DNA of 64,000 nt from Vibrio ordalii ATCC 33509 (GCA_000257205.1 AEZC01000234.1:21979-85978), one strand, 5' to 3'. Positions 51,451 through 62,324 are shown, counted from the stretch's first letter. Notes: generated by a model not told the origin, from the sequence alone. Numbers and translations: made by a program.

Positions 51451-52152
51451 CTAAGCGTAATCACGCGCACCAAAAATAGCGGTGCCGATCCTCACCATAG
51501 TGCTACCCGCTTCAATCGCCGCTTGCATGTCGCCACTCATGCCCATTGAGAGCGTATCTACCCCTGAAAAACGTTCAGACAATTGCGCTTGTAAGCTCGC
51601 CAGTTTTTGAAATGCGGCAAGTTGCGCAGCGTAATTGGGCACATTCTCAGGAATAGACATCAATCCTCTTAACGTGAGGTTAGGTAGCGCGGATATCAAC
51701 TCTGCCAACTCAACTATTTCGTGTTCATTAATGCCTGATTTTGAGCTTTCGCCGCTGGTGTTGACTTGAATCAAGACCTGTAGTGGTGGCATGCCCACTG
51801 GGCGTTGATCATTTAAACGCTGGGCAATTTTACTTCGATCCACCGTATGCACCCAAGTAAAGTTCTCGGCCACAATGCGCGATTTATTGGACTGAATTGG
51901 GCCGATAAAGTGCCATTCTAAATCCAGTTCTGGGTGCAAGGTATTGAAGTACTGAGCTTTATCTGCGCCTTCTTGCATATAGTTTTCACCAAATAAACGT
52001 TGCCCAGCGCGCGCCGCTTCTAGAATCGCTTCGACAGGTTTGGTTTTACTGACCGCTAAAAGTTGCACTCTCTCTCGAGCGCGTCCACACTTTTGTTGTG
52101 CACTTTCAATTTGTGAAGTGATCTGTTCAATATTTTGTTGAATACTACTCAT
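51451..52152 (-). CDS. yggS: PLP homeostasis protein YggS
   Basis: The protein has 233 residues. The PLP lysine is Lys36 in LLAVSKTKP; FGENYMQEGADK, WHFIGPIQSNK and LSMGMSGDMQAAIEAGSTMVRIG follow. It carries free pyridoxal phosphate and affects amino acid pools. It is divergent from pilT with only 25 bases between, so their promoters must overlap. Confidence 0.96.
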   Translation of the reverse strand: MSSIQQNIEQITSQIESAQQKCGRARERVQLLAVSKTKPVEAILEAARAGQRLFGENYMQEGADKAQYFNTLHPELDLEWHFIGPIQSNKSRIVAENFTWVHTVDRSKIAQRLNDQRPVGMPPLQVLIQVNTSGESSKSGINEHEIVELAELISALPNLTLRGLMSIPENVPNYAAQLAAFQKLASLQAQLSERFSGVDTLSMGMSGDMQAAIEAGSTMVRIGTAIFGARDYA

Positions 52153-52177
52153 AGCCTGACTTTATTAAGGAAATTAA

Positions 52178-53215
52178 ATGGATATCGCTGAGCTACTGGA
52201 TTTTAGTGTAAAGCACAACGCTTCGGATCTACATCTATCTGCAGGTGTTCCACCTATGGTACGGATAGATGGTGAAGTAAGAAAGCTCGGAGTGCCTGCT
52301 TTTACTCATGCTGACGTGCATCGTTTGATTTTTGAGATCATGAACGATGCTCAGCGTAGTGAATTTGAAGAGAAACTGGAAGTGGATTTCTCATTTGAGC
52401 TGCCTAATGTAGGGCGTTTTCGTGTCAATGCTTTCCATCAATCTCGTGGCTGCTCTGCGGTTTTCCGGACGATTCCTACGGTGATCCCAACCTTGGAAGA
52501 TCTGCAAACACCTGACATTTTTAATAAAATCGCCAATTATGAGAAAGGATTGGTGCTGGTGACCGGGCCAACAGGGTCGGGTAAATCGACCACGCTGGCA
52601 GCAATGGTTGATTACATTAATTCCCATCACAACAAACACATTTTAACCATTGAAGACCCCATTGAGTTTGTGCATAGCAACAATAAATGTTTGGTTAACC
52701 AACGCGAAGTGCACCGAGATACCCACAGCTTTAAAGCGGCGCTACGCTCGGCGCTGCGCGAAGATCCGGATGTAATTTTAGTCGGTGAGCTGCGCGATCA
52801 AGAAACCATCAGCTTAGCGTTAACCGCGGCTGAAACCGGGCATTTAGTGTTTGGCACGTTACATACCAGCTCTGCGGCGAAAACTATCGACCGGATCATT
52901 GATGTTTTCCCCGGTAGTGATAAAGAGATGGTTCGTTCAATGCTCTCTGAATCATTGCGAGCAGTGATTGCGCAAAAGCTGCTAAAACGTTTAGGTGGGG
53001 GCCGCGTCGCGTGTCATGAAATTATGCTTGCCACTCCAGCTATTCGTAACTTGATCCGCGAGGATAAGGTTGCGCAGATGTACTCCATCATCCAAACGGG
53101 TGCGGCGCATGGCATGCAAACCATGGAACAGAATTCTAAACAGTTGATTGCGCAAGGTATTGTCGATCAAGAAGAAGTGCAGAAAAAACTGGAAGTCAAT
53201 TCATCACCATTTTAA
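52178..53215 (+). CDS. pilT: Type IV pilus retraction ATPase PilT
   Basis: The protein has 345 residues. The Walker A GPTGSGKSTT (about 130-139), Asp box, Walker B and His box (LHTSSAAKTIDR) are present, with the PilT-specific AIRNLIRE near 289. It removes pilin subunits from the pilus base, needed for twitching, DNA uptake and MSHA dynamics. AAGGA precedes the ATG. Confidence 0.97.
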   Translation: MDIAELLDFSVKHNASDLHLSAGVPPMVRIDGEVRKLGVPAFTHADVHRLIFEIMNDAQRSEFEEKLEVDFSFELPNVGRFRVNAFHQSRGCSAVFRTIPTVIPTLEDLQTPDIFNKIANYEKGLVLVTGPTGSGKSTTLAAMVDYINSHHNKHILTIEDPIEFVHSNNKCLVNQREVHRDTHSFKAALRSALREDPDVILVGELRDQETISLALTAAETGHLVFGTLHTSSAAKTIDRIIDVFPGSDKEMVRSMLSESLRAVIAQKLLKRLGGGRVACHEIMLATPAIRNLIREDKVAQMYSIIQTGAAHGMQTMEQNSKQLIAQGIVDQEEVQKKLEVNSSPF

Positions 53216-53225
53216 GAGAGAGCTC

Positions 53226-54332
53226 ATGGAACTGAACCAATGTCTTGAGGGTATGTTGACTCAAAAAGCTTCCGACTTGTACCTCACCGTAGGAGCGCCA
53301 GTGTTATTTCGCGTCGATGGTGAGTTAAGAGCTCACGGCGAAAAGTTATCCCAAACGCAGGTGATGGCGTTGTTAGATGCCATGATGGATGAGGATCGCC
53401 GCCGTGAATTTCAACGCACACGTGAAGCCAATTTTGCAGTGGTGAGAAAGATAGGCCGCTTTCGTGTCAGTGCTTTTTTCCAGCGCGAGCTGCCCGGTGC
53501 AGTGATCCGCCGCATTGAAACTCATATTCCCACCTTTGAAGAATTAAAGTTACCGGGCGTGTTGCAAGATCTTTCGATTGCAAAGCGTGGGCTGGTGCTG
53601 GTGGTTGGCGCGACGGGGTCGGGCAAATCGACCACCATGGCGGCCATGACGGGTTATCGTAATTCGCACCGAACTGGGCATATTTTAACGGTGGAAGACC
53701 CGATTGAGTTTGTGCATGAGCATCAGCGTTGTATTGTGACCCAGCGAGAAGTGGGGTTGGATACCGAGAGTTACGAAGTAGCGCTAAAAAATTCGCTACG
53801 CCAAGCTCCTGATATGATTTTAATTGGTGAGATCCGTTCACGTGAAACGATGGAATATGCGATGACCTTTGCCGAAACCGGTCATTTATGTATGGCAACG
53901 CTGCATGCTAACAATGCTAACCAAGCGCTTGAACGAATTTTGCATTTGGTCCCTAAAGAGCAAAAAGAGCAGTTTTTATTTGATCTGTCGATGAACCTCA
54001 GAGGTGTCGTTGGGCAACAGTTGCTCCGCGATAAAAATGGCAAGGGACGACATGGGGTGTTTGAGATTTTACTCAATAGTCCTCGAATTTCCGATTTGAT
54101 CCGCCGCGGTGATCTGCACGAGTTGAAAGCGACGATGGGCAAATCACAAGAAGTGGGGATGCAGACTTTTGACCAAGCACTGTATCAACTGGTTGTTGAT
54201 GAGAAAATCAGTGAACAAGATGCACTGCACAGCGCCGACTCCGCCAATGATTTACGTTTAATGTTAAAAACAAAGCGTGGCGAAGGGCTCAGCAGTGGCA
54301 CATTGGATAACGTGCAGATTGATATGGAATAG
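53226..54332 (+). CDS. pilU: Type IV pilus retraction ATPase PilU
   Basis: The protein has 368 residues from ATG 53226 (MELNQCLEGMLTQKASDLY) with GAGAG upstream; an earlier frame start overlaps pilT and is not supported. Walker A is GATGSGKSTT and the His box LHANNANQALERI is present. PilU assists PilT in retraction under load. It begins ten bases after pilT. Confidence 0.97.
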   Translation: MELNQCLEGMLTQKASDLYLTVGAPVLFRVDGELRAHGEKLSQTQVMALLDAMMDEDRRREFQRTREANFAVVRKIGRFRVSAFFQRELPGAVIRRIETHIPTFEELKLPGVLQDLSIAKRGLVLVVGATGSGKSTTMAAMTGYRNSHRTGHILTVEDPIEFVHEHQRCIVTQREVGLDTESYEVALKNSLRQAPDMILIGEIRSRETMEYAMTFAETGHLCMATLHANNANQALERILHLVPKEQKEQFLFDLSMNLRGVVGQQLLRDKNGKGRHGVFEILLNSPRISDLIRRGDLHELKATMGKSQEVGMQTFDQALYQLVVDEKISEQDALHSADSANDLRLMLKTKRGEGLSSGTLDNVQIDME

Positions 54333-54348
54333 TCGCAGTTCAAGACGA

Positions 54349-54375
54349 ACAATCCCGAACTCGATTCGGGATTGT
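54349..54375. terminator. Perfect hairpin between pilU and ruvX
   Basis: ACAATCCCGAA, loop CTCGA, TTCGGGATTGT is an 11-bp perfect stem between converging genes. No long T run follows, so it is a weak or bidirectional stop. Confidence 0.65.
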
Positions 54376-54394
54376 GTTGCACCGCTGTATTAAA

Positions 54395-54467
54395 GTTAAG
54401 TTACGTGAGGTTAAGTTGCGTGAGGTTAAGTTACGCGAGGTTAAGTTACGCGAGGTTAAGTTACGCG
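54395..54467. repeat. 15-bp tandem repeat across the ruvX stop
   Basis: GTTAAGTTACG(T/C)GAG is repeated about 4.9 times head to tail, with small changes in the second unit. The last partial unit reaches into the ruvX stop and final codon. On the ruvX strand the 15-base period keeps frame, so several TAA codons follow the first in the same frame. Confidence 0.92.
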
Positions 54468-54889
54468 CCCCATTGCGCTTCAAACCAGCTCTCTAAGATC
54501 ACTACAGCTGATTGGCAATCGACATTGCCTTTGCTCAGTGCTTTGTAGCCGCCCATGGCAAATAAGTCGGCGCGCGCTTCCCGGGTTGAAAGCCGTTCGT
54601 CATGCATCTCAACGGGTAAGCCAAAGCGCCCGTGTAAACGCTGCGCAAATTTTTTGGCTCGCGGAGTAATGGTTTCCAACGCTTTGCCGTGCAAATCTGT
54701 TGGTAGCCCTACCACCAATAAATGGGGTTGCCACTCTTTGATCTGCTTTTCGATCTCTTGCCAATGTGGAATTCCGTCATTGGCTTTAAAGGCTTTAAGT
54801 GGCGATGCGGTGCCTGTAACTTCTTGGCCAATCGCACTGCCGATGCTTTTGGTGCCAAAGTCAAAAGCCATAATGGTTCTGGATGTCAT
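54461..54889 (-). CDS. ruvX: Pre-16S rRNA nuclease RuvX/YqgF
   Basis: The protein has 142 residues. [16 protein letters not shown] (first Asp), [11 protein letters not shown] and DERLSTREA show the RNase-H-like YqgF fold. It trims the 5' end of 16S rRNA; the Holliday junction role in its name is by similarity. A tandem repeat covers its stop. Confidence 0.95.
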   Translation of the reverse strand: MTSRTIMAFDFGTKSIGSAIGQEVTGTASPLKAFKANDGIPHWQEIEKQIKEWQPHLLVVGLPTDLHGKALETITPRAKKFAQRLHGRFGLPVEMHDERLSTREARADLFAMGGYKALSKGNVDCQSAVVILESWFEAQWGA

Positions 54890-54940
54890 AATCAGTATCT
54901 TGCATGGTGTAACGAAGGCTCTAAAAAGGCGCGTAGCCTA

Positions 54941-54976
54941 GTTAGAGCCGTAAAGGTTAGAGCCGCAAAAGTTAAG
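54941..54976. repeat. 15-bp tandem repeat just after the yqgE stop
   Basis: GTTAGAGCCG(T/C)AAA(G/A) occurs twice and then a GTTAAG start, which contains the yqgE stop. On the yqgE strand the units again end in TAA in frame with the gene. Confidence 0.85.
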
Positions 54977-55535
54977 CATGCCCAGCTTGCGCTGAGAGTT
55001 GGATGGGATCAATACCGAATTTTTTAATCGCCTGATTCCACTTATCGTGAATGGGCGTATTAAAGATAACCTCTGGATCGGCCTCAATGGTTAACCAAGA
55101 ATTTTCAGCCAGCTCTAACTCAAGCTGACCGGGCTCCCAGCCTGAATAACCCAGAGCCACAAGATAGTGACTTGGTTCGGCATCCGTGCCCAGTACCGCT
55201 AAAATATCTTTCGATGTGGTGACGGCAATGTCATCGCTCATACGGATGCTGGATTCATAATGATCTTTCGGTCGATGTAGAATAAACCCACGATCTTCAG
55301 AAACAGGACCGCCATTCAATACGGGCCTTTTTAGGCTATCAAGTTGAAGCTTAGGGTAGCTTGGCTCAACATCGACTTGGTTTAACATGCCGCCCACAGT
55401 GATATCAATCGGCACATTAATCATCAAGCCCATCGCCCCATCTTCATTGTGTTCACAGATGTAAATAACACTGTGCTTGAAGTAAGGGTCTCTCATACTT
55501 GGCATGGCAACTAAAAAATGATTTGTAAGATTCAT
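54972..55535 (-). CDS. yqgE: YqgE/AlgH family protein
   Basis: The protein has 187 residues. It has [18 protein letters not shown] and [13 protein letters not shown], the DUF179 blocks. Its role is unknown; AlgH was tied to alginate control in Pseudomonas. It lies between gshB and ruvX, a conserved pair. Confidence 0.95.
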   Translation of the reverse strand: MNLTNHFLVAMPSMRDPYFKHSVIYICEHNEDGAMGLMINVPIDITVGGMLNQVDVEPSYPKLQLDSLKRPVLNGGPVSEDRGFILHRPKDHYESSIRMSDDIAVTTSKDILAVLGTDAEPSHYLVALGYSGWEPGQLELELAENSWLTIEADPEVIFNTPIHDKWNQAIKKFGIDPIQLSAQAGHA

Positions 55536-55581
55536 ACTGCCTCCAACCTATCGCAAATTACTGGGCAAGAGTTTGCCCAGT

Positions 55582-56535
55582 TCAGCATGACTTGTTGATT
55601 CGACGCTCAATCGCGTCCATCAACTTACCGGTAATTGAGATATCAAAGGCGGCCTCTATTTCACGAATACACGTAGGGCTCGTCACGTTGATCTCAGTGA
55701 GCTTGTCGCCAATAACGTCAAGTCCGACAAAGATTAAGCCTTTTTCTTTCAATGTTGGAGCAATGGTTTGAGCAATTTTCTTATCGGTTTCGCTCAGTGG
55801 ACGCGCTTCACCACGGCCACCCGCTGCCAAATTGCCACGGGTTTCACCTTGTGCCGGAATTCGCGCTAGGCAGTAAGGCATTGGTTCACCATCGACCACT
55901 AAAATACGTTTATCACCGTTGCTGATGTCAGGTACAAAAGTTTGCGCCATACAGTAGTTTTGGCCGTGGTTAGTTAATGTTTCGATAATGACGGATACGT
56001 TTGGATCTCCCTCTTTAACGCGGAAGATAGATGCTCCTCCCATACCGTCTAACGGTTTTAAAATCACATCACCATGTTGCGCGCGGAAGGCTTTAATTTT
56101 TTCCGCTTTACGCGTCACTATGGTGGTTGGCGTTAGTTCAGGGAACCATGCCGTAAACAGTTTCTCATTGCAGTCACGTAAGCTTTGCGGCTTATTGACG
56201 ATTAATGTTCCTGCTTCTTCTGCTCGTTCTAGAATGTAGGTTGCGTAGATATATTCAGTATCAAACGGCGGATCTTTACGCATCAACACTGCATCGAGAT
56301 CAGCCAGTGGAATAGTTTGCTCAGATAAAAACTCATACCAACCGTTCGGATCTTCTTTTAATGTCACCACTTTGGTATCGGCAAAAGCGACACCTTGATC
56401 TAAGTGTAGATCATTCATCTCCATATAGTGGATTTCATAACCACGACGCTGCGCTTCTAGCAACATGGCAAAGCTGGAATTTTTTTTGATGTTAATGGAC
56501 GAGATAGGGTCCATGACGATACCAAGTTTAATCAT
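55582..56535 (-). CDS. gshB: Glutathione synthetase
   Basis: The protein has 317 residues from ATG 56535 (MIKLGIVMDPISSINIKK) with GGAG upstream; the longer frame from 56565 overlaps rsmE and is not family-like. The ATP-grasp domain shows KPLDGMGGASIFRV and RIPAQGETRGNLAAGG. It joins gamma-glutamylcysteine and glycine. Confidence 0.96.
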   Translation of the reverse strand: MIKLGIVMDPISSINIKKNSSFAMLLEAQRRGYEIHYMEMNDLHLDQGVAFADTKVVTLKEDPNGWYEFLSEQTIPLADLDAVLMRKDPPFDTEYIYATYILERAEEAGTLIVNKPQSLRDCNEKLFTAWFPELTPTTIVTRKAEKIKAFRAQHGDVILKPLDGMGGASIFRVKEGDPNVSVIIETLTNHGQNYCMAQTFVPDISNGDKRILVVDGEPMPYCLARIPAQGETRGNLAAGGRGEARPLSETDKKIAQTIAPTLKEKGLIFVGLDVIGDKLTEINVTSPTCIREIEAAFDISITGKLMDAIERRINKSC

Positions 56536-56548
56536 TGTTTTTCTCCGG

Positions 56549-57280
56549 TTAGCCAAGATCGCCAAAGCGAACTTGAAGAGCAGTAATAGCCGTTAAGGCC
56601 GCAGTTTCAGTACGCAGTACGCGTGGGCCTAGCAAGGTTTCTTCAAAATGGTACTGTTCAGTCATGCTAATTTCTGATTCTGATAAGCCTCCTTCAGGGC
56701 CTATCAACAAACGGACTTTATTGATAGGTTGAGGTAGGGTATTAATCGAATACTTCGCACGTGGATGTAAGTTGAGCTTGAGCGCATCACTGGGTTCGGC
56801 ACACCACTCTTGCAACTGCATAATTGGGCGGATCAGCGGCACAATATTGCGGCCGCACTGCTCACAAGCGCTGATTGCAATTTTTTGCCACTGTTCAAGT
56901 TTTTTCTCAAAACGTTTGGCATCTAATTTCACGCCGCAACGTTCAGAAATCAAAGGCGTGATGGTATTGACGCCAAGTTCGACCGATTTTTGAATGGTGA
57001 ACTCCATTTTGTCTCCACGCGAGATCACCTGCCCAAGGTGTAAATTAAGAGGCGATTCACAGCTTTTTTCGACTCTTTTTAACACATTGACCAGTACATT
57101 TTTTTTGCTGACCTCGGTAATTTCCGCTGGGAATTCCGCGCCACTGCCATCAAAAAGCAGTACTTCTTGGCCCGCTTGCATGCGTAACACCCGGCCAATA
57201 TGCCCAGCCGCATCATCATTGAGAGCAATAATGGCTGAGGGTTGAAGAGGAGTCGGATGATAAATTCTAGGGATACGCAT
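56549..57280 (-). CDS. rsmE: 16S rRNA (uracil1498-N3)-methyltransferase RsmE
   Basis: The protein has 243 residues. The N-terminal PUA-like part (MRIPRIYHP) precedes the SPOUT knot with [13 protein letters not shown] and [14 protein letters not shown]. It methylates U1498 of 16S rRNA. It lies between dns and gshB on the same strand. Confidence 0.96.
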   Translation of the reverse strand: MRIPRIYHPTPLQPSAIIALNDDAAGHIGRVLRMQAGQEVLLFDGSGAEFPAEITEVSKKNVLVNVLKRVEKSCESPLNLHLGQVISRGDKMEFTIQKSVELGVNTITPLISERCGVKLDAKRFEKKLEQWQKIAISACEQCGRNIVPLIRPIMQLQEWCAEPSDALKLNLHPRAKYSINTLPQPINKVRLLIGPEGGLSESEISMTEQYHFEETLLGPRVLRTETAALTAITALQVRFGDLG

Positions 57281-57388
57281 GGATAGTTCCTACCTGACGT
57301 TGAATAGCCATTAACATGGATGATTTACACTGAAAAAACAAGAGGCAAGGGCGAGTTTCAATCACGAAAATGGCCCACAAAAAGTACC

Positions 57389-58096
57389 TTATGAACGGCA
57401 CTGTTGCTGTACAAATGGGTTGTGGTTGCCTTGAACTTTGGCAATTCGCTGATCGCGTTTGCATTCCCACTCATCGGCTGGGTATTGGCGATTCCAAGCC
57501 TGCATTAGTTGTGTTTGGGATTTGGATAACTGAAAGCCATAGTTCTGGCTCATGTACAGATAGGTACGAGCAATTGAGCCACGTGCTCTATCGGGTGGCA
57601 TGACTTTGCGTTGTTTAAAATCGACCTGCATTTCACAACGGCCATAGCTTTCACCTTCTACGCCATTCCACTGACTGAAATTGTAGTTTGAACGGTCGCC
57701 GTTGACTTCGCCAATCGCCGGCGTCAGGTTGTGGAGGTCAGCTTCCATCGAACGAAAAATAGTATCATTTTTGGTGCAATTTTTACGCCCACCTTGTTGC
57801 CAGCACTGACGCTGGTGGCCAAATTGCCAAGCCGGGACGACGTGTTCCCATTCAATGCGGCTGGCGCGAGTTTGCTGTTTGCGAACTTGGTAACCACAAG
57901 CTTGTAAGTCGGGCGTGCCTTTCTTACCTTGCCATGCTATGTCACAACCGCAGTAAAAGCTCACTGGATGATCATGATAGATTTTCAATGCTTCTTTTTT
58001 AGCTTGAGAAAAGGAAGCGGGAGGCGCAGCTAGGGCACAAAACGAGAACAGAGCTAAGCTGCTATTCACAAGCAATAAGCGAAAATAGGACATCAT
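57389..58096 (-). CDS. dns: Extracellular/periplasmic endonuclease I (Dns)
   Basis: The protein has 235 residues with a signal peptide (about 1-24, ending ALAA). [13 protein letters not shown] and [15 protein letters not shown] carry the catalytic His and Asn of the endonuclease I family, and eight cysteines suggest disulfides for life outside the cell. In V. cholerae this gene encodes the DNase Dns, which degrades extracellular DNA and limits natural transformation until quorum sensing represses it. The first two codons are both ATG; the second may be used. No clear Shine-Dalgarno is seen. Confidence 0.93.
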   Translation of the reverse strand: MMSYFRLLLVNSSLALFSFCALAAPPASFSQAKKEALKIYHDHPVSFYCGCDIAWQGKKGTPDLQACGYQVRKQQTRASRIEWEHVVPAWQFGHQRQCWQQGGRKNCTKNDTIFRSMEADLHNLTPAIGEVNGDRSNYNFSQWNGVEGESYGRCEMQVDFKQRKVMPPDRARGSIARTYLYMSQNYGFQLSKSQTQLMQAWNRQYPADEWECKRDQRIAKVQGNHNPFVQQQCRS

Positions 58097-58229
58097 TTAG
58101 ACTGATATAAGTATGGTTTTTATAAGTCTAACACTCAGATTAAAGAATAATAAATGATGTTTTTGTTGTTAATTGCAGATGAGTGTAATCACACCGCTGT
58201 GGATTCAAGTAGCAGCAACCAAAGTTTAT

Positions 58230-58730
58230 TTAGGAAAGCTGCACGCCAGTAAAATGGAGCGTTTGTGCACAGTGTTGGCAGCGGTAGGTGGCTTGATTGC
58301 GCATCACTTTATTGTGGCGACGGACAGTGAGCGGGTAATGCGCACAGGCGCAGCGATATTCAAAGGTTTTGCCTTGCACTGAAGAGACTTCAAAGCGATG
58401 AGTGGTATTGGCTGGTAAATGAAACACTTGATTCATCACAGCCTGCCACTCTTTACCGTGTGGAGGAACGCGACCATAGCGCTGGTAGGTAATTAGGTGG
58501 GCGATTTCATGTGGGATCACTTCATCGAGAAAGGCGCGTTGATTTTCAGCAAACAGCACTGGATTCAGTCTGATTTCCCAACGTTGTAAATAAGCCTTAC
58601 CTGCCGCCTTTCCCCGCAACTGATAGTTGATACTCGGCATAGGGAAGTCGTGTTGAAAATAGTGACGAGCGGTTGTGATGCACTGCTTTGCTTTTACTTG
58701 CGCACGGTAATGTAGCTCAAAATTAGGCAC
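58230..58730 (-). CDS. sprT: SprT family metalloprotease-like protein
   Basis: The protein has 166 residues. The zinc motif [13 protein letters not shown] is near residue 92, and the C-terminal zinc ribbon has CACAHYPL...[10 protein letters not shown] cysteines. Homologues resemble eukaryotic Spartan proteases for DNA-protein crosslinks; the bacterial role is unclear. Confidence 0.93.
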   Translation of the reverse strand: MPNFELHYRAQVKAKQCITTARHYFQHDFPMPSINYQLRGKAAGKAYLQRWEIRLNPVLFAENQRAFLDEVIPHEIAHLITYQRYGRVPPHGKEWQAVMNQVFHLPANTTHRFEVSSVQGKTFEYRCACAHYPLTVRRHNKVMRNQATYRCQHCAQTLHFTGVQLS

Positions 58731-58746
58731 AGATTCATTCCTAGAA

Positions 58747-58774
58747 AAAAGCCCTTGCGAATGAGCAAGGGCTT
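58747..58774 (-). terminator. Terminator after metK
   Basis: On the minus strand AAGCCCTTGC, loop TCATTC, GCAAGGGCTTTTTT is a clear intrinsic terminator. Confidence 0.92.
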
Positions 58775-58797
58775 ACAAATTTAAACTAGGTTGAAAA

Positions 58798-59952
58798 TTA
58801 CTTCAAGCCAGCAAAGTCACGTAGGATGGCGGCTTTGTCAGTCGCTTCCCAAGGAAACTCTTCACGGCCGAAGTGACCGTAAGCGGCAGTTTTCTTGTAG
58901 ATCGGTTGCAGTAAATTGAGCATTTCTTGTAGGCCGTATGGGCGTAGGTCGAAGTGCTGGCGTACCGCTTCAATGATGATCTCTTGGGATACTTTCTCAG
59001 TACCAAAGGTTTCGACCATGATTGAGGTTGGATCCGCAATACCAATCGCGTATGACAACTGAATTTCACAACGATCAGCAAGGCCAGCCGCCACGATATT
59101 TTTCGCCACATAACGCGCCGCGTAAGCTGCACTACGGTCTACTTTTGATGGATCTTTACCAGAGAATGCACCACCACCGTGACGCGCTGCGCCGCCGTAG
59201 GTATCAACGATGATCTTACGACCAGTTAAACCACAGTCGCCCATTGGGCCGCCAATCACAAAACGACCGGTTGGGTTGATGAAGAATTTGGTCTCTTTGC
59301 TAAGCCACTCGGCTGGCAACACAGGCTTAATGATCTCTTCCATGACGCCTTCGCGTAGGTCAGCTGTCGAGATAGAGTCGCAATGTTGCGTTGAAAGAAC
59401 GACGGCATCAATTCCAACAATTTTACCTTGGTCATATTGGAAGGTAACTTGAGATTTTGCATCAGGACGTAGCCAAGAAAGCGTGCCATTTTTACGCACT
59501 TCTGCTTGTTTTTGCATCAAGCGGTGAGCGTAGGTGATCGGTGCTGGCATCAGGATTTCAGTTTCGTTGGTCGCGTAACCGAACATAATACCTTGGTCAC
59601 CGGCGCCTTGTTCTTTAGGATCGGCCTTATCAACACCTTGGTTGATATCAGGTGACTGTTTACCAATGGTATTCAAAACAGCGCAAGAATTGGCATCGAA
59701 ACCCATCTCTGAGTTGACGTAACCAATTTCACGAACGGTTTGGCGAGTAAGTTCTTCAATGTCCACCCATGCAGAGGTCGTGATTTCACCACCAACCATG
59801 ACCATGCCGGTTTTCACGTAAGTTTCACAAGCAACACGCGCTTTGATGTCTTGTTCTAGAATCGCATCCAAAACCGCATCAGAAATTTGGTCTGCAATTT
59901 TATCTGGATGGCCTTCTGAAACGGATTCAGAAGTAAACAGGTGCTTAGCCAT
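58798..59952 (-). CDS. metK: S-adenosylmethionine synthetase
   Basis: The protein has 384 residues from ATG 59952 ([18 protein letters not shown]) with GGAG upstream; the open frame reaches 60000 without family support. [12 protein letters not shown] and [16 protein letters not shown] are the catalytic loops. It makes SAM from methionine and ATP. A MetJ-box array lies about 70-100 bases before the start. Confidence 0.98.
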   Translation of the reverse strand: MAKHLFTSESVSEGHPDKIADQISDAVLDAILEQDIKARVACETYVKTGMVMVGGEITTSAWVDIEELTRQTVREIGYVNSEMGFDANSCAVLNTIGKQSPDINQGVDKADPKEQGAGDQGIMFGYATNETEILMPAPITYAHRLMQKQAEVRKNGTLSWLRPDAKSQVTFQYDQGKIVGIDAVVLSTQHCDSISTADLREGVMEEIIKPVLPAEWLSKETKFFINPTGRFVIGGPMGDCGLTGRKIIVDTYGGAARHGGGAFSGKDPSKVDRSAAYAARYVAKNIVAAGLADRCEIQLSYAIGIADPTSIMVETFGTEKVSQEIIIEAVRQHFDLRPYGLQEMLNLLQPIYKKTAAYGHFGREEFPWEATDKAAILRDFAGLK

Positions 59953-60020
59953 GGGAGCTCCACTTTTATTCGTTGGACTATGGCAAGCTTTGCTCACCAT
60001 CGTTATTCATTAGTTTATGT

Positions 60021-60052
60021 AGGTGTTTCTACATCTAGACGTCTATTCTAGT
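60021..60052 (-). promoter_or_regulatory. MetJ operator upstream of metK
   Basis: The 8-base met box AGACGTCT is perfect at 60037-60044. Flanking 8-base units in phase are partial matches (AGGTGTTT, CTACATCT, ATTCTAGT), as in cooperative MetJ arrays. It is expected to repress metK when SAM is high. Confidence 0.75.
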
Positions 60053-60281
60053 TTTGAATAGTCGAATTACAAGTTATTTTTACGCCTGTCTGTAAACCAA
60101 ACGTTTGCTTAAATTTAGATGAAAAATTGGAGTTTGGTTTTTTATCCTAAAAATAAGCGCCAAAGAGCACTATTTCTCCAGTAAAACGTTTGCAGTGAGA
60201 AAAGTGCTTTGAGAGAATAGCCGCGCTATTTTCAGCCCATTTCCGTTAATTTGGATTCGCTTAATGCACTCAGGAGCAGAC

Positions 60282-62279
60282 ATGTCTTCCCATAACCTTG
60301 TTTCTAATAAAGAACTCGCCAATGCCATCCGTGCTCTTAGTATGGACGGTGTTCAACAAGCTAACTCTGGTCACCCTGGTGCACCGATGGGTATGGCCGA
60401 TATCGCTGAAGTTCTTTGGCGTGGCCACTTAAACCATAACCCACAAAACCCACAATGGGCTGACCGCGACCGTTTTGTGCTGTCGAACGGCCACGGCTCA
60501 ATGCTGATTTACTCTTTACTGCACCTGAGCGGTTACGCGCTGTCGATTGATGATTTGAAAAACTTCCGTCAATTGCACTCAAAAACACCGGGTCATCCAG
60601 AATACGGTTACGCGCCGGGCATTGAAACCACCACGGGCCCACTAGGCCAAGGTATTACCAATGCGGTCGGCATGGCGATGGCTGAAAAAGCACTGGCGGC
60701 GCAGTTCAACAAACCGGGTCACGACATCGTTGACCACTTCACTTATGTGTTCATGGGTGATGGTTGTTTGATGGAAGGCATCTCGCACGAGGCGTGTTCT
60801 CTGGCGGGCACACTGGGTCTTGGCAAACTGATTGCGTTTTGGGATGACAACGGCATCTCTATCGATGGTCATGTGGAAGGCTGGTTCTCTGACGACACGC
60901 CAAAACGTTTTGAAGCGTACGGCTGGCATGTTATTGCTGCGGTTGATGGCCATAACGCTGAAGCGATTGAGGCTGCGAAAGCAGACCCTCGTCCAACCTT
61001 GATTTGCACCAAAACCATCATCGGTTTTGGTTCGCCAAACAAAGCGGGCTCACACGACTGTCACGGTGCCCCTTTAGGCGCTGAGGAAATCAAAGCGGCG
61101 CGTGAATTCCTGGGTTGGCAGCACGCACCTTTCCACATCCCTGCCGACATTTACGCGCAGTGGGATGCCAAAGAAGCTGGCCAAGCGAAAGAAACCGATT
61201 GGAACGCTAAGTTTGAAGCCTACGCCGCCGCTTACCCAGCCGAAGCCGCTGAGTTCAAACGCCGCGTAAACGGCGAGTTGCCAGCAGAATGGGAAGTGAA
61301 AGCGAGTCAAATTATTGCGGACCTTCAAGCCAACCCAGCCAATATTGCGTCACGTAAAGCGTCACAAAATGCGCTGGAAGCGTTTGGTAAAATGCTGCCA
61401 GAATTTATGGGCGGCTCGGCGGACTTGGCACCGTCTAACCTCACCATGTGGTCGGGCTCTCAATCGCTCACGGCGGAAGACTTCTCGGGTAACTACATTC
61501 ACTACGGTGTACGTGAATTCGGTATGACGGCCATCATGAATGGTATCGCGTTGCACGGTGGTTTCGTTCCTTACGGCGCAACCTTCCTGATGTTCATGGA
61601 ATACGCACGTAACGCCATGCGCATGGCCGCTCTGATGAAGATTCAGAACATCCAAGTCTACACTCATGACTCGATTGGCTTGGGTGAAGATGGTCCAACC
61701 CATCAACCGGTTGAGCAAATCGCATCTCTGCGTCTAACACCAAACATGAGCACATGGCGTCCGTGTGACCAAGTGGAATCAGCCGTCGCATGGAAGTTGG
61801 CGATTGAGCGTAAAGATGGCCCATCAGCGCTGATTTTCTCTCGTCAAAACCTCGCGCAGCAGCCACGCAGCGAAACGCAAGTTGCCGATATCGCGAAAGG
61901 TGGTTACATCCTGAAAGATTGCGAAGGCAAGCCTGAGCTTATCCTTATCGCGACGGGTTCTGAAGTTGAACTCGCAGTGAAAGCCGCTGAGCAGCTAAGC
62001 GCAGAAGGTAAGAAAGTGCGCGTAGTTTCGATGCCATCGACCGATGCGTTTGATAAGCAAGACGCCGCCTACCGCGAAACGGTACTACCAGCGGCCGTGA
62101 CTAAGCGTATCGCTATTGAAGCGGGTATCGCGGATTTCTGGTACAAGTACGTTGGTTTTGGCGGCAAGATCATCGGTATGACGACGTTTGGTGAGTCAGC
62201 ACCGGCGGATCAACTGTTCAAGATGTTTGGTTTCACCGTTGACAATGTGGTGAACACAGCGAAAGAACTGCTGGCGTAA
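60282..62279 (+). CDS. tkt: Transketolase
   Basis: The protein has 665 residues from ATG 60282 ([19 protein letters not shown]), with CAGGAG upstream; a frame start 18 bases earlier is less likely. The thiamine diphosphate motif [18 protein letters not shown]...DDNGI is near 155-190, and [15 protein letters not shown] near 470 is the substrate region. It moves two-carbon units in the pentose phosphate pathway. It is divergent from metK and uses GC-richer codons than its neighbours, as expected for high expression. Confidence 0.97.
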   Translation: MSSHNLVSNKELANAIRALSMDGVQQANSGHPGAPMGMADIAEVLWRGHLNHNPQNPQWADRDRFVLSNGHGSMLIYSLLHLSGYALSIDDLKNFRQLHSKTPGHPEYGYAPGIETTTGPLGQGITNAVGMAMAEKALAAQFNKPGHDIVDHFTYVFMGDGCLMEGISHEACSLAGTLGLGKLIAFWDDNGISIDGHVEGWFSDDTPKRFEAYGWHVIAAVDGHNAEAIEAAKADPRPTLICTKTIIGFGSPNKAGSHDCHGAPLGAEEIKAAREFLGWQHAPFHIPADIYAQWDAKEAGQAKETDWNAKFEAYAAAYPAEAAEFKRRVNGELPAEWEVKASQIIADLQANPANIASRKASQNALEAFGKMLPEFMGGSADLAPSNLTMWSGSQSLTAEDFSGNYIHYGVREFGMTAIMNGIALHGGFVPYGATFLMFMEYARNAMRMAALMKIQNIQVYTHDSIGLGEDGPTHQPVEQIASLRLTPNMSTWRPCDQVESAVAWKLAIERKDGPSALIFSRQNLAQQPRSETQVADIAKGGYILKDCEGKPELILIATGSEVELAVKAAEQLSAEGKKVRVVSMPSTDAFDKQDAAYRETVLPAAVTKRIAIEAGIADFWYKYVGFGGKIIGMTTFGESAPADQLFKMFGFTVDNVVNTAKELLA

Positions 62280-62324
62280 TTGAAAGCGGTTCTTTTCTTT
62301 GTTAAGCAAAGACAAATAGACGAT

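Noticed and set aside
53467-53898. 143-codon minus-strand frame inside pilU
   Set aside because: It is a shadow of the pilU reading frame; pilU has Walker motifs and this has none.
54395-54467. CRISPR-like array
   Set aside because: Units are 15 bases with no spacers between them, so it is a simple tandem repeat.
59953-60263. SAM riboswitch before metK
   Set aside because: No conserved riboswitch core or terminator pair is seen; a MetJ operator explains the control.
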